Position numbers and translations under genes: made by a program. The notes beneath the pieces were generated by a model that ran no database searches, was not told the DNA's origin, and was given only the letters and a program-made list of their open reading frames with translations. From the NCBI GenBank assembly GCA_028023455.1, contig JAQFVV010006547.1:746001-810000 (forward strand): a DNA stretch of 64,000 bases. Direction: 5' to 3'. The stretch is from Epiperipatus broadwayi (lineage: Eukaryota; Onychophora; Udeonychophora; Euonychophora; Peripatidae). Below, piece by piece: positions 1-12,475 of this stretch; the first letter of the stretch is position 1, and each line of letters opens with the position of its first letter.

Positions 1-863
1 ATGTAGGGAATTATGAAGGATATTGTGAGGCAGGGATCATATATCTATTCAGCCATGCCCATGACTTATATTTGAATCTGGACTAAATCTTAATTTTTTA
101 TTTCCAGTCAGGATTACAATTAATTAATTCTCTTTTCATTTTTCAACTATCAAGTATTGGCCCATAAATATATATCTAGTTATTTTTTATGCAGGGTAAT
201 ACAAAAATGAAAAATTACATAAATTTTTCATTCAGAATTAGCAAGCTTGACGCATAATGTCTTTTTGTTGTTGCTTTTTTACAGACTACTGGAGAAGTTT
301 TTGACAGATAAGACTATTTAAAGACTGTTTATCATTTATCTATATGCTTTTGCACAACAAAATTTAGTATAAAGATACAAAGAATAAAGCAAAATAGGAA
401 ACTAACTCTAAACATATTTATAGTGTGGCTAAGTTATTTTTTATTAATAATGATAACAATTTTTGCTCAAAAACTAACATCAAAAACATTAATTATTGAG
501 CCTTTAGGATTTTTTAGCATGAAATATTTAGTTGTTTTTATGATTACACAGTGAAATAATTTTTAAATTTATGAATAAGACTCAAGTTAGAGTTTATAGA
601 ATGTTTGTTCAAAAACTAGTAGTCTTAATATAAATATACTATGTCCCTAGTTGTTGATAAATTCTTAGGAGATTTTGTGAGAACTGCAGAATCATTTTTG
701 AATATTGTAAATTAAAACAAAATTGTCCAATTTTTTTTTGTATAGGAGATTCAAATTAGGGCCATTTATTTTTATAAAATTTGTATAAGAAATCAGACTT
801 GAAAAGTTTTTAGTCTTTTTGAATTCAATATCTAATCATCCCTATTTTAACACCCCCCCACAC

Positions 864-896
<33 letters not shown>

Positions 897-3800
897 GGTG
901 GGTATGTGGGTGGGTGTGTATTCAATGATATTAATTTATGATCTTTTAAACAGCAATCCTTGATGAAAAAATCAACTAGTCATGTCTAATTATTCAATAT
1001 ATATATATATATGTCATATATATTATTTAATAATTTTTAATAGATGCAATTGCTAAAAATATTTTAATACATGGAAATTTTTATTTATTAGGAAAAAAGC
1101 CATAGTCAAATTTTAGTAAAACAGTAAAGTAGTAACACTTTTTCGCTTAAAAGAAACTCTCTTTCAAGTGTCGCTCTAAGGTCTTATAGTGATAAAGCAA
1201 AATGCTACAGTAAACACATACGAATTCAATTTATATGAATAAAGGTTTTGAAAGTTTAACATACTGTTTTTATCATTGTTATAATTTGCTGATCATGCTT
1301 TAGACATTAACAGTCACAATCATAATGCTCGTCTTTTGCCACAAAAAACAATACCACATTTAAGTAATGCATATTATGGAAATGCCTATTTACATATTCT
1401 ATTTTTTTTAAAAAGGAGACACAAGATTTTTTTGTTTTGTTTATAGAATGGGCGTTGTTAGCAATGAACCATGTTTCCTTGAATTTATGCTTCTTATCAT
1501 ACTACTCAGAGCAAACTACTTTTACTCTCACTGGATCAAAAGCATTACTGCATGCATTCTCACTCATATTCTTCAAATATTGATTTCTATTCGTGCACCT
1601 TATTTAAATATATAAAAACGAGTGCTATGATTCTAACCGTTAACATCAAAAGCATGTTCAACAAATTATAAAAATAATAAAAACTTTTTATGTTTTCTTG
1701 ATTAAATGTTCAAATCGTTTATATATATATATATAAATTACGGTGTGCACAAGAAATGAGAAACAATATTTTTTCAAATATACAAATTTAGGAACTTTTT
1801 TTACATATATATGTTCAATAATATTAACTTATGATATTTTAAACAACAATTTTTGATGTAAAATTAACTAGCCTCTGCTGGAAATGAATTTATGTTTATC
1901 TTATGTCCTCAGCATAACTGGAAACTAGTCAACATTCTATTAAACATAATAATGCATTTTCTATTTAAACATAATCACAAAGTTCAAATCAATATTAAGG
2001 CTTGGACTTATTTTCTAGCAATATTTAACTAAAGTTTTCTTTGTATTGGTTACTGTTTATAGATGAGATAGTGCTCTTAAATTCATTTTAAAAATAATCC
2101 TGTTTTCAGTACTTTTAAATATATAAACTGATTAAGCACCATATATATATATAATATTGAATTTTGGAATTAAATTGATAAAAGACTATATCAAGCAGAG
2201 ATTTATAATTTTTATTATTATTGAAGATTGCTATTTAAAAGATTATAATTCTATAGAGGGCAGATGTTAAGAAGTTATTCAAAGTGGCTTATTAATTTTT
2301 ATGCTGGGTTTGGGAAAAGACAAGGGGGACTTACATATAAAGGCCATGGAGTTGCCAAATATTATTTTATGGAAATGGGATAGAGCAGGGTAGAGAAGAA
2401 TATGAGAAAACTTTGGATGGCGAATGGAAAGGAAAGTCAAAGTGGCTAACAGTTTTTTCTGGGCATAGTTGCTGAGAGATTCCCTATTCTGTATAATGAG
2501 AAGTCACAGTGCATCATGTCACATCAAATATTTAATATTATTATTTTTATGTGGTGTTTAATTGGTTATTTTTATATTAGAATGTTATTTTAAAGCAAGA
2601 TTATTTACAAAATAAATTTGAATAAGAACTTGGGTTTTTCTTAATATTAATCAGATACAAAATAATGCTAAGAATTAAGTTGAATTTTTAATATCATAAA
2701 TGAATGATGTGTTGATGTTTAAATAGAAATTGTTTGTTATGTTTGGTGAGATATCAACAACTGATAGAAATATATATATATATAGAGAGGATGATTGATA
2801 TTCTTCATTAAAGATTGTCATTTGAAACCTTATAAATTTTTGTAGATGGTAACATGTTAACATTATTCAATATTATTACATATGCTTGGGGTATTATATG
2901 TAATTTCCAACATGCCTAATGAATATATGTTTTTAATCAAATCTTTCAGATTTGCAATACTCTCCTTTAAAACTTGTTTTAAATTTTGAATTATTTCTCA
3001 GTGTACATTTCCCAGATCAATCTCACTATACATGCATTTAATGGTAAAATTTTGATCATCAGATGAACTAGAGACTTGACAAACCTAAACATCCATACAA
3101 AAATAATTGTCAGTTGTCTGTTTAAATATTTTATTTACTAGAAGTTTGATTTTCAGGCTTGAATGTCTAAGTGGTGATAATTTATATCTACATTAAACAT
3201 CAAGTAAGAACAAACTTATGACGCTAAAGAATATATATGTAAAAAATTTGGTTACTGTGCCTATATAATATATGTATATGACTATTGCTAAAATATTCAA
3301 ATTGCAAAATCAAATTGGTTGCAATAAAAACAAATTGAAAAGTTTAGGGCAGACTACTTGGTAGGTCCACAAATGGGAGATTCATAAAGGATTTTTACAT
3401 ATGAATGTAGAAGTCTAAATGAGATAACTCAACAAATAAGCATCTCTGGATCAATTAGCCTTTATCAAAATGTAGTGCATTACCTTTTATTGAAGATAAT
3501 ATTATAAAAACCAAAAAACAATATGAAGAATGGTAAATGTATGCACATCTATTTTAATCAAAATGCACCCTGGAGAAGGAAGTGTTTTCCTACTACCTCA
3601 GATTACATTCTTGTGGTGACATTTTTGAATTAGTAATCAATCTTAACAACTTTAATTTTTGGCACTGATACTGCAAAGTAAAAATCAATAGAAACTATCA
3701 TTTTATTCTTCTCTAATATAATGAACTCATAGATAGATTGAAAAATAAAAACATTTATCAATTATTTACAGATATTTATATCTGTATCACACAAAACAAT

Positions 3801-4750
3801 AATAAGTGAGCTAATGGTAAATTATTAGAATGACATCTCTTAACATAAGAAATTTAGGGAAGAAAATAGTTTTCATTATTTAATAATGCAAACAGTTCAT
3901 TTAACTGATATAATTCTTATGGATTAGAATGAAATCCTAAAAAAAAAATTCCTGATTGAAAAATCCATTCATCTGTAAAACATCCTATTATATTATTTCA
4001 TTTACAAAGAATTATTTGTATTTATTTATTTAGCTCATACATTTTTTTTTTTTTTTTTTTTAGACAGTTTAACTATTGGCAAAATATCATAAAAGAACCT
4101 GTAGAGATTTCAAACATTAAATAGGTTTACTAATGGTTTTGTAAATCCTTCAATTCTGCCATGATTTGACAGACATTAGCTACATGGTTCATAACTTGGA
4201 TTTGCCCTTATTTATATAGACCAGTACTGATAAATCTCATTTATGAAATATAAGAATGCAATAGCCATGTGTTGTCATGAATCTTTGATGAGACTCCAAT
4301 CGCATGCATGAAGATCAAATCCAGATGGCTCTAGTTGCTGGATTTGGAAAGAGAAATTTGTTTGGAACATCATGAGAATTCCTATTTTTACATCATAATT
4401 TTTCAATTATATATTGTTAGTCTAACATCCAAAAAGGGGATTTTGATTTGATATGTGTTTTAGTTAATGAAACTATATCTTGACTTGTTGACAGGTCTGA
4501 CCTCAACAGTTTTTTATGTGTTTTGTTTGAAACAATTTCTAATATTTGTTGAAAGAAATATAATAACCGGAAGCCACTTTAAAGGAATGAATTGGGGGGT
4601 ATCAGTAATATTTCTCATTGTAATATTGAAGTGTAATATGCAGAAGCTTGTTGTGGAAGGGGCACAATATTTACCAACAGAATATACTAGTATTAAAGAT
4701 ATTATCTGTAAAATATTCACATCACATGTTTTTTGCTATTCTTTGAACAT
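1..4750. other. AT-rich non-coding DNA, no recognisable gene
   Basis: I see only A/T-rich DNA with short homopolymers and AT-dinucleotide runs here. The longest frame (4467-4802 +, 111 codons) has a hydrophobic, low-complexity translation overlapped by an antisense frame, and resembles no family I know. No splice-site-bounded exon is convincing. Short (AT)n tracts near 990, 1720 and 2140 are ordinary microsatellite noise. Confidence 0.6.
851..918. repeat. Compound microsatellite (CA/AT/TG) with GGGTGGGT tract
   Basis: A C-run followed by CACA, then about 20 bp of alternating AT, then TGTGTG running into GGGTGGGTATGTGGGTGGG. The CA-AT-TG order makes the tract self-complementary, so it can form a hairpin. 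It looks like slippage-derived sequence; no function is claimed. Confidence 0.85.
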
Positions 4751-4751
4751 T

Positions 4752-5281
4752 CCCAGGAGGTTATTCCTAGAAATTAATTTTGATGTAACTGTAGATGTAT
4801 AAGGATAATTAATTAGGTAAGATTCAAGGTTACTCCTAAATATAATAGGATAAGCCATGTTTTAATATATAATTGCAAAAGATTATGTTCATATTATGAG
4901 ATGTTTCCCATTTCTTTTGATGAAAAATTAAGCATCATAAACTATAAAAATTAAGACATACTATTATATATTTTTTTAGTGCAAGCATTAGTTTTTACAA
5001 CAGCTGTTGATGTTTTGACCAGATCTAGAATTGGCAATTGTTTATTTAATTATGAAGCTATTGATAATTGCTCAGCGCTGTTGTTTCTGATGCTTAAACT
5101 TCTTATGAACTCTTATTGTATTATTGTTATTTCCTGATGAATTAAGGATTTTCATAAAATGCATGTGTAGTGCAGAGAAATTGAAGTGGAAATTTTAATA
5201 TTGAATGGTAATTTAAGATTAGTAATAAAGTTTGAAGGAATCTATCACAAATCTCAATGAATTGATTGTATATATATATAA
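4752..5281. repeat. Dispersed repeat, copy 1 (about 530 bp)
   Basis: This segment aligns almost end to end with 9290-9865. Shared landmarks in order are GGTTATTCCTAGAAATTAA, ATTGCAAAAGATTAT, CAGATCTAGAATTGGC, a TTGCTCAG-CTGTTGTTT block, TTTCCTGATGAATTAAG, and CACAAATCTCAATGAA followed by an AT-dinucleotide tail. No coding frame or terminal repeat was recognised, so the class is unknown. Both copies end at a short (AT)n tract, which may be the 3' tail of a retroposon. Confidence 0.8.
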
Positions 5282-5285
5282 TATG

Positions 5286-5432
5286 AATAGAAATGAGGAG
5301 ATAATATCCATTAAATAGAGATAAACTTTAACTTTTGATGTTACTAAGAAATGATCAATTACTATTAATTAACAAATCCTGAGGCTAATCAAGTTTTTCT
5401 CATAAATCTATATAGCTCTTTTGTTGGGGGAT
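5286..5432. repeat. Penelope-associated ~337-bp unit, copy C1
   Basis: This is the first of three related blocks beside the Penelope relic. It begins AATAGAAATGAGGAGATAA and contains TAGAGATAAACTTT, CTAAGAAAT and GAGGCTAATCAAGTTTTTCTC. Its counterpart C2 starts 337 bp downstream in the same orientation, and C3 is inverted. I searched the block for a hammerhead core and found only CTGAGGC, which lacks the required final A and any GAAA partner. Confidence 0.7.
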
Positions 5433-5582
5433 TTTGAAGTAAAAGGGTCTTCTTTTACTTCATACCCAATAGCTTATATTGATTTAAACCCATAAAGCTC
5501 TTCTTTTAGGTGTGATAATGTGAAAGAATAGCATCTTCTTGAAATTCTGCAAATAATATTAACTTTTACAGAGAGTTGTAAA

Positions 5583-5935
5583 TATTGAATTAAATGTTTA
5601 TAGGATTGTTATTATAATAATGAATACAAATGAGGAGATAATATTCATTAAATAGAGATAAACTTTTATTACTAAGAAATTATCAATTGCTACTAATTAA
5701 CAATTCTTGAGACTAAGCAAGTTTTTCTCACAAACCTATAATAGCTTGAGTGATCCCTCCCCCCAAACAAGAGAAGTATTATAGGTTTATGACAAAGACT
5801 TGTTTAGCCTCAGATTTAGTATTAAGTGATAATTTCTTAGTAACATTAAAAGTTAAAGTTTATCTCTCTTTAATTGATATTATCTACTCATTTCTATTCA
5901 TTATTATAATAACAATCCTTATAAATATTTAGTTC
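5583..5935. repeat. Long palindrome: units C2 and C3 of the Penelope-associated repeat
   Basis: C2 (5583-5756) and C3 (5764-5935) are inverted copies with arms of about 170 bp and a C-rich spacer of only a few bases (around CCTCCCCCC, 5756-5765). The outer ends pair TGAATTAAATGTTTATA with TATAAATATTTAGTTCA. C2 also repeats C1 directly at a 337-bp offset. Tandem plus inverted units next to a Penelope coding fragment recall Penelope pseudo-LTRs. The 60-codon frame inside C3 is a by-product of the repeat. Confidence 0.75.
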
Positions 5936-5944
5936 ACTATATAT

Positions 5945-6110
5945 ATTAATTCTAATATTTTCATGGATAAATGATGAATTCATGATATTATTTCCAGGAA
6001 CTTCTGTTTAGTAAAAATATAATACCTAAATAGCTGATGTTTCAATACAATAACAAGAATTTTTCTCAGAGTTTTTTGTTTCACCAATCATAAGAATGTA
6101 TGTGGTGAGA
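5945..6110. repeat. Penelope 3'-flank block B, copy 1
   Basis: This block lies between the inverted C units and the GIY-YIG fragment. The reverse complement of 18560-18720 matches it closely: GGATAAATGATGA, TAGCTGATG, TTCAATACAATAACAAG, CTCAGAG and CATAAGAATG occur in the same order. It is probably the 3' untranslated part of the Penelope element. Relative to the GIY-YIG fragment it is in opposite orientation and on the other side in the second copy, so one copy is rearranged. Confidence 0.65.
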
Positions 6111-6159
6111 TTTTAAATTATTTTTTTTGTTATTTTTTTTTTCATTCTCAAATTCTATT

Positions 6160-6960
6160 TATTGAGAAGTTTTAAAAAAATGTTTATCCTCCATTTCCAA
6201 ATATTGTTAATTTTCTTCAGTTCGCACTTTTCATTTATGCTCTTAGGTCTTTTAAAAATCTCTATAGCTTTTCTTAGAAGTCTCTGGTCATATTGTTTAA
6301 TAATTTTTGCCAGAATATGTGTTTTATTAAAATTGATGTCATGGTTTGTTAATTTAATGTGAACAAATGGCTGACAAGTTGGGTTTTTATCTAACTACTA
6401 AAATGTATTTCTACTTTCTTATGTTTATTCTATGATTGTTTTGTCCAGTGTGTGAATGTACTCAAACTCCACATGAAATTTCATATACACCATGACAATC
6501 CAAATGAATTTTATCTTTAGACTGTGGAAATATTTCATTTTTTTAATGTTGTATAAACTATTAATATTATTTGTCTTTAAATCATTACCAATTTTATCAG
6601 TTACTCCCTTCATATATGTCAGAAAAATCTCAATATTTGAAATATAAAAATCTTTTTTCTTATTGTGTAAAAAATCCCTATTAATAATCTTGAGATCACA
6701 GCCATTGTGAAGGAGCATTTTTGTAGTAGCATAGACATCTTGGTAAAAATGTCTGTCATCAGAAAGTCTCTTTGTTTTTTTCTAACAATATCTTTACCAC
6801 TAAATAATTGTGCTGGATAGTGATCAGAAAAAAATGTTGATATTTACCAGTATATGTTTGCTTTCTATATATTCTATGGGAAGAACCTACTTTTTCAATT
6901 AAAACATCCAAAAATGGAAGTTGAGTCTATGTATATCATAACAGTGTGGGCACTAGTCAT
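6160..6960 (-). pseudogene. Penelope-like element relic: RT C-terminal region and GIY-YIG endonuclease
   Basis: Reading the minus strand from about 6950 down gives FLDVLIEK and YRKQTYTGKYQHFFSDHYPAQ-like sequence, the conserved C-terminal part of Penelope reverse transcriptases. It is followed by the linker YMKGVTDKIGNDLK and, near 6500, CHGVYEISCG with HTGQ in place of YIGQ, the GIY-YIG nuclease signature. The C-terminus continues in another frame (6362-6165) with HDINFNKTHILAKII and RKAIEIFKRP, typical of the end of this nuclease. Known role of the family: a retroelement protein that reverse-transcribes its RNA and nicks DNA. Several frameshifts and stops make this copy dead. The best uninterrupted stretch is 6425-6718. 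Confidence 0.85.
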
Positions 6961-6999
6961 AGCCATAAGTTTAATTTTAGATTTATTAAACTGGGACAT

Positions 7000-9285
7000 A
7001 TTTAATTTTTTATGTTTTTAAATAATTGTGGGTAGTTTGTTTTATTAAATCTCTTTCTTACCATAATTTTCATTATTATTTTAATGAATTATAAATAGTT
7101 GTAAAAGAAAGAGAAAAATATAAAATCAAATAAATAATTTCTTTTGTTCTCTCTTTTCAATAATTTTAACTATTTGCAGTGTTAATTTTCATTTTTAAAG
7201 ATGTATTGAGAGAAGAAATTTTTTTGTTCATTAAATTACTTCCTGAATTTAAATTCCATATTTTAAAAGAGATAAATAAATAATGTTTTAAAAGCAAGGA
7301 GGAAAAAAATAATTTAAATTTGTTAAATTTTGTTTTAAATAATTAGAGTTGAGTTTTTTCTTCTTTGCTTTTTAACTTTCTTCAATACAACAACCAGTGG
7401 TTATTAGATCAGTATAGTTAACTATTTATCTTGTTTCCCTTTTGCAAGAAAATTTTAATTAAAAAGGAGTGTCAAAATGTTATGATTCTTCAAGTTTTTG
7501 GCTTGCTTTTCAATATCATTGTTGAAGAAGGGAAGTTCCTGAAAAATTGTGTTTGTAAAAATTGATCTAATTGATTATTACTAAATTTTGTTATGTAGGA
7601 GACAGAATTATCATTCATTTAAAGATAGTGCTGTTCTGAAAATGAGGGGTGTGGGTTGATCATAAAAACCATGTGTCAAATTTAGCTAAAAGCTAACATC
7701 ATTTTTTTCATGTAACTTGCTTCACTTGAATAAAATGTAGAGGTGAAGAAAAATGTCATTGAATTAATATGAAACCTTGTCTATCTTCAGCGAAAAGCAT
7801 AAGTGCCTCTGAATGGTAGCCTCACTAGAAAATTTTATTGCAATCAAAATGGATAAAAAAAATTTCGTTTTTAACCTGAAAATACTGTATACCAAAATGG
7901 GACAAATGAACTATGTATATTGTGTAGAAGCCTTCAAGAAGAAAACTTATCCGTGAAAACTGAAAGTTGTAACTGTAAAGAAGAATTACAAAGAAGAATA
8001 AACTCATGATTAAATGTATTTTTATGTGCAGACTATACTTTCATTTATAGTTAAAAAATACTTTTAACAAAAGTAATAATTGAGAATTTTGAATAATATA
8101 ATTAATTTAAATATTTTTTGTGAAACCTTTTTTTTTAAATCCATATAATTTTGTCAAATTTAAAAATTTCTTTTGTAACATGTTTTTCTTTTTATTCATT
8201 TATTTTTTCCCTCTTCCCAAAAGTTTGTATAAAGGATTAAGCAAATTTAACTTCTTATCTGTTGATTGAAAAGCTTTTTTCATCTTTTGTTATTTACAGA
8301 AATAAGTCAATGAAATCAAAAAATAATTAATTTAATAAATAGAAATCAGGTGTTTAATTATCATTTTTATGAAACTATAATTTTTGATAAAATGAATAAA
8401 TTCATATTTTAATATCATATCACTTTTTTTAATTTTTATTTATTGTTAGTTTAGTTATTAAAGGATTGTTGTAAAAATATTTTAGGGATTATATATTATT
8501 TCTCCAGTTATATGTTGAATGAATTGGCAGTGTGCGACTTGATTTCAATACAGCTTAGTGTTTTTGACATTTTTAAATTATCCCAGTAAAGCTATTTAAT
8601 TATAGTAGAGTAAAGCTACGAATTGTTTAAAAATATTTAGGATAATCTGTTTTATTTATTTATTTATCTTTTGCTTACAGCCATTGTTCATAGATTCTTG
8701 CTTTCTGACGTAGATTAGAACATAATGGTTAGTTATATGGATATTGGGTTATGTTAGTGTTTGGACATTCAGATGATATAATCCTGGGTTGCACAAAGGT
8801 CTTGCTTGGTTATTTTTTTCAGTATAAATTGTTTTTAGTTGGCCAGTACACTAATAGTACTAGGTGGCCATAATATTAATGATGATCAGTATGGTTTAGT
8901 ATCTCAGCATTATTTTTTATTTTCTAATGGATTAATTAGCACTTAGGTATGTGCATCCGGAGTTTGTATTGTATTTTTGCTATAACTTCACCAATGGCTA
9001 GATAATTAACCTGTCTATAGTGGATCCCTTTCAAATCTACTCAGAAGTTTGATTGCTGATTTTTGTTGTTGATTGTTTATGATGATGAATGATGTATTAT
9101 TCCTCTTCAATGCTTGAATTGTTTATTATTATAATTATGTTGCTATAACTACTTATGGTTTGTTAATGCTGATCTTATACTTATTTCTTTTATATTTGAT
9201 GATTTATTAAATGGATATGATGATGGTTTTCCATCTCATATTTATCTTAAATTTACCTCTCCATACCATTTCTTCCCATTTCCCC
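7000..9285. other. AT-rich non-coding DNA; possible upstream Penelope remains
   Basis: No reliable gene. Minus-strand translations around 7440-7800 give short plausible peptide stretches (for example FRNFPSS and NDIEKQAKNLKNHNI) that could be decayed N-terminal parts of the neighbouring Penelope element, but I cannot match them to a conserved motif. The rest is A/T-rich with TTTATT-type short repeats. Confidence 0.4.
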
Positions 9286-9289
9286 AACA

Positions 9290-9865
9290 TTTGGAGGTTA
9301 TTCCTAGAAATTAATTTTGATCTAACCTTAGATAAATAAGAAAAAAATATTAGATAATATTATAATTGCAAAAGATTATATTCATATTATGAGTTGTTTT
9401 TCTGTTTCTTAGATGAAAAATAGAGCATTATAAACTATAAAAATAAAGACAAATTATTATATTGTTTTTCTTTTGAATGCATGAATTAGTTCCTACAACA
9501 ACTATTGATGTTTGTCCAGATCTAGAATTGGCTATTTTTTATTTAATTGTAATGCTATTGATCATTGCTCAGCTCTGTTGTTTTTGATGTTCAGACATTT
9601 TATGAATTCTGGAGAAATAAACCATGCTGCTGCTGCTGCTACTGCTACTGCTACTGCTACTACTACTATCATCATTATCATTATTATTATTCTTATTATT
9701 ATTATTATTTCCTGATGAATTAAGATTTTTCATAAAATGCATCTGTAGTGAGAAAAATTGAAGTAGAAAATTTTATACTGAATGATAGTTTAAGATTTGT
9801 AATAAAGTTTGGAGGAATCTGTCACAAATCTCAATGAACTATTTTGCTTATATATATATAATACT
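9290..9865. repeat. Dispersed repeat, copy 2, with expanded microsatellite
   Basis: This is the second copy of the repeat at 4752-5281, colinear through the final AT-dinucleotide tail. The main length difference is a triplet array (about 9627-9711) where copy 1 has only TTATTGTATTATTGTTATT. The divergence is consistent with old independent insertions of one family. No coding potential was recognised; the 67-codon frame here is mostly translation of the triplet array. Confidence 0.8.
9627..9711. repeat. Compound triplet microsatellite (TGC/TAC/ATC/ATT)
   Basis: Successive runs of TGC, TAC or TGCTAC, ATC and ATT triplets lie inside copy 2 of the dispersed repeat, where copy 1 has a short ATT-rich seed. 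This is replication-slippage growth from that seed. Translations as Ala/Thr/Ile runs are artefacts. Confidence 0.9.
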
Positions 9866-12330
9866 TGCTAAATTGGGAAAATATGATTTGAGAACCATGA
9901 GGGGGTTGATTGAAATATTAAAAAGATCAACTGGTTTAAATAGAGCTGATGAAGTACAATGTATTCCAACCTCATGGAGACGATTTATTTTATCTCTTCT
10001 GATATAAACTGGAAATCAATTAATGGAAACTGAAGAAAATAAACATTTTGTTAATTCACATATTCTGAATGTTCAACTACTTCATGCTCATTCTTTACCT
10101 CACACTTAATCTCACTACTATTTGAGATCTAGCAGTTTTTCTTTGAAAAGTTAACCTTAACAATTTTGTGGAAACATTGGGAATTAATCAAAACTATCAT
10201 ATGGTTTAATCCAAAACCTATTTTATTTACATCATATAACCATGAAAATATTAAATATAATATATATAGTAAAGTTTATGTAATTAAATCTACTGTAACA
10301 ATACATATTATAAAGAAAAGTAATTATTATTACTAAATTTTGTGTCATATTGCTTATACTTTTATATACAAAACAGATTTATGTATGTAAATAAATTAAC
10401 CTTAAAGTAATTTTATATAGGAAAACATACTTTCTGACATCTCTTCAAAGAGAAGCAATGATTGAGATGACTTTGCTATTCTAATTATCTGTTAGATAGT
10501 ATAGATTTTGGAAGTTTTTAAATTTTTCTATTTAAAAATAGATAGATACCCATTTACTGACCAAATGGTTAACTGGGGGGGAGAGGCTGAAGAAATTTTG
10601 AGCAAGCTTACAAATCGTCATATATTAAAACAAAAATTCAAATTTCATTCAGATTGTAATTCCAGATCAGTGACAATGACATCACTTGCACCACACGTAC
10701 TAATTCTTTACACCACAAGACTCATATATACAAACTTAAGTTGTAGAATAATGGAGTAATTTATAACAATTATAATTTCTCGTCCTAAGAAAATCCAGAT
10801 TTTATTTACATACATCAAGATTCAATTTATGATTAACAATTTATGGGTGAAATTGGAAGGCTACTTGTTAGAATAGATTTATGTCTGACGGTTTTTTTTT
10901 AAAGAATTATGTGAGCTCTAATGATATATTTATCAAATATTTTTAATGTGTACTTACATCTATATATATTAATTGAAAAGGAAAATAGAAATAAACAAAA
11001 ACTTTCATTATTTTATATATACATATTTTTAGTTTAATGCTCTTTTTGTGATATAATATAAACTGCAAGTGGATTTATAGTTTTGTCCTTTTACTTCATG
11101 ACATTTTCAATATAGGGGAGCCTTGAATTCATTTGAAAAAGCAGTTCAGATTTATAGTAGGTTATTGGAAAAGGAATTTATTCCATTTTTGCAAGACAGC
11201 TATTATCACTAGAGAATATCTCAGTCAGTGAGACTGACAACCGTCAGCTAGGCTTTTAAGTCCCGAGTTTTATCATCTTTGCTTTAAACTAACAAAATAA
11301 TTAATGTGAAGATTTTTTTTTAACAAAAATCTATAAATATATAACAACGTAAATATATCTTGTATAAAATTATTTAGAATGTTTTTTGCTGAAAGGTATA
11401 ATTAATGAAAATAATTAATTAATAATATATAATATTAACAAAGTATTTATTTTAAGTATTATTACTATACATATCTATACACACAAACACATTTATACTC
11501 AAATCACTATGTCTTCAAGTTCATTTATATATATCTAAATACATGAAAGCAGTCAACACTTAAACTATACCAATATCATTAACAACTTACATTCTTATAT
11601 ATATATAAATATTTGTTATAACAATAAAAAATAATAAATATAATGGTAATTAATTATTATATGCAATCTTTCAATCCACAGAAATACTTTTAGTTAATTC
11701 CTTAACCCTCCTCAACTGCAGTTAAATTCAAAAAAGAAAATGGAAGCAAAAGTCATCAATTCAAACCCCATGAATCTTGAATTTTAATGTTAGCAGCTTG
11801 TCTATTAATTATATTCATTTTATTTGTATTTAGTAAAATTGCCTTCTTAATTTTTCTTTTATTATGGTTTCTCTCTTTTCAAAGAAATCTTAACACTTTC
11901 AATATCAAATTTATATTTATATGTTCTTTCACATCCAAGAAAACGGAAGCAGTCATTAAATCATTATTATTTTTACTTTTGACATGCTTGTATAACAATT
12001 CATGCTTCTTTAATTTTTTTTTAATACTTCGTCTTGATTCACTTATATATGATAACATATATCCATAAAAAAATTGATTCACATTACTTTTCTGCTCAAC
12101 AGGTATGACATTTTTAGAATTATTGACTAATTTATTAACATTATTTGTAACACAAAATGAAGCATTAAACACATTTTTATCTATAATTCCTTAAAATGTT
12201 TCATTTAAGTATTTGAAATATATGGAATAGATATTTGTTTTTTTATTGTCAATCTTCAACTCTTTTAATTAACGGACATCTTATTTGTATATATAAACAT
12301 TTATGCTCAATTTTTTAGTAATATATTTAT
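9866..12330. other. AT-rich non-coding DNA
   Basis: No gene recognised apart from the tRNA-like locus at 11209-11280. The 83-codon frame at 10508-10759 (+) has mixed composition but no recognisable domain and no clear splice context. The overlapping sense and antisense frames at 11787-12172 are low-complexity and cannot both be real. Confidence 0.55.
11209..11280 (+). pseudogene. tRNA-like sequence (tRNA pseudogene or SINE head)
   Basis: TATCTCAGTCAGTGAG resembles a tRNA D-arm/A-box (compare TAGCTCAGT-GGTAGAG). It is followed by a potential anticodon stem CTGAC/GTCAG and CCCGAGTTTTATC, which resembles a T-arm/B-box with the usual TTCGA altered to TTTTA. The B-box damage and poor acceptor pairing argue against a working tRNA. 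It may be the head of a degraded tRNA-derived SINE. Confidence 0.5.
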
Positions 12331-12332
12331 TA

Positions 12333-12475
12333 CAGGCAAAACTCTCTATACAGTAGTACCATTCAGTGCAAGCCAGAGTAATCAATGGATGCAAGAAGAT
12401 TTGTCCATAAAATCCCTATCCATTGATTACTCTGACTTGCACTGAGTGGCACTACTGTATGGAGAGTTTTGCCTG
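12333..12475. mobile_element. 143-bp MITE with near-complete inverted repeats, TA target duplication
   Basis: The ends are CAGGCAAAACTCTCTATACA and its near-perfect complement. The two arms (about 60 bp each) pair almost throughout, leaving a short centre around GCAAGAAGATTTGTCC. TA dinucleotides flank both ends (12331-12332 and 12476-12477). CAG-type termini with a TA duplication fit a non-autonomous Tc1/mariner or pogo/Tigger-type element. No protein is encoded; mobilisation would need a transposase from elsewhere. Confidence 0.88.

Noticed and set aside
4467-4802. 111-codon plus-strand ORF, longest outside transposon remains on the left
   Set aside because: Low-complexity hydrophobic sequence overlapped by an antisense ORF, no domain, and part lies in the dispersed repeat.
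11787-12172. Overlapping 93- and 97-codon ORFs on opposite strands
   Set aside because: AT-rich chance frames; neither has a recognisable domain or conserved context.
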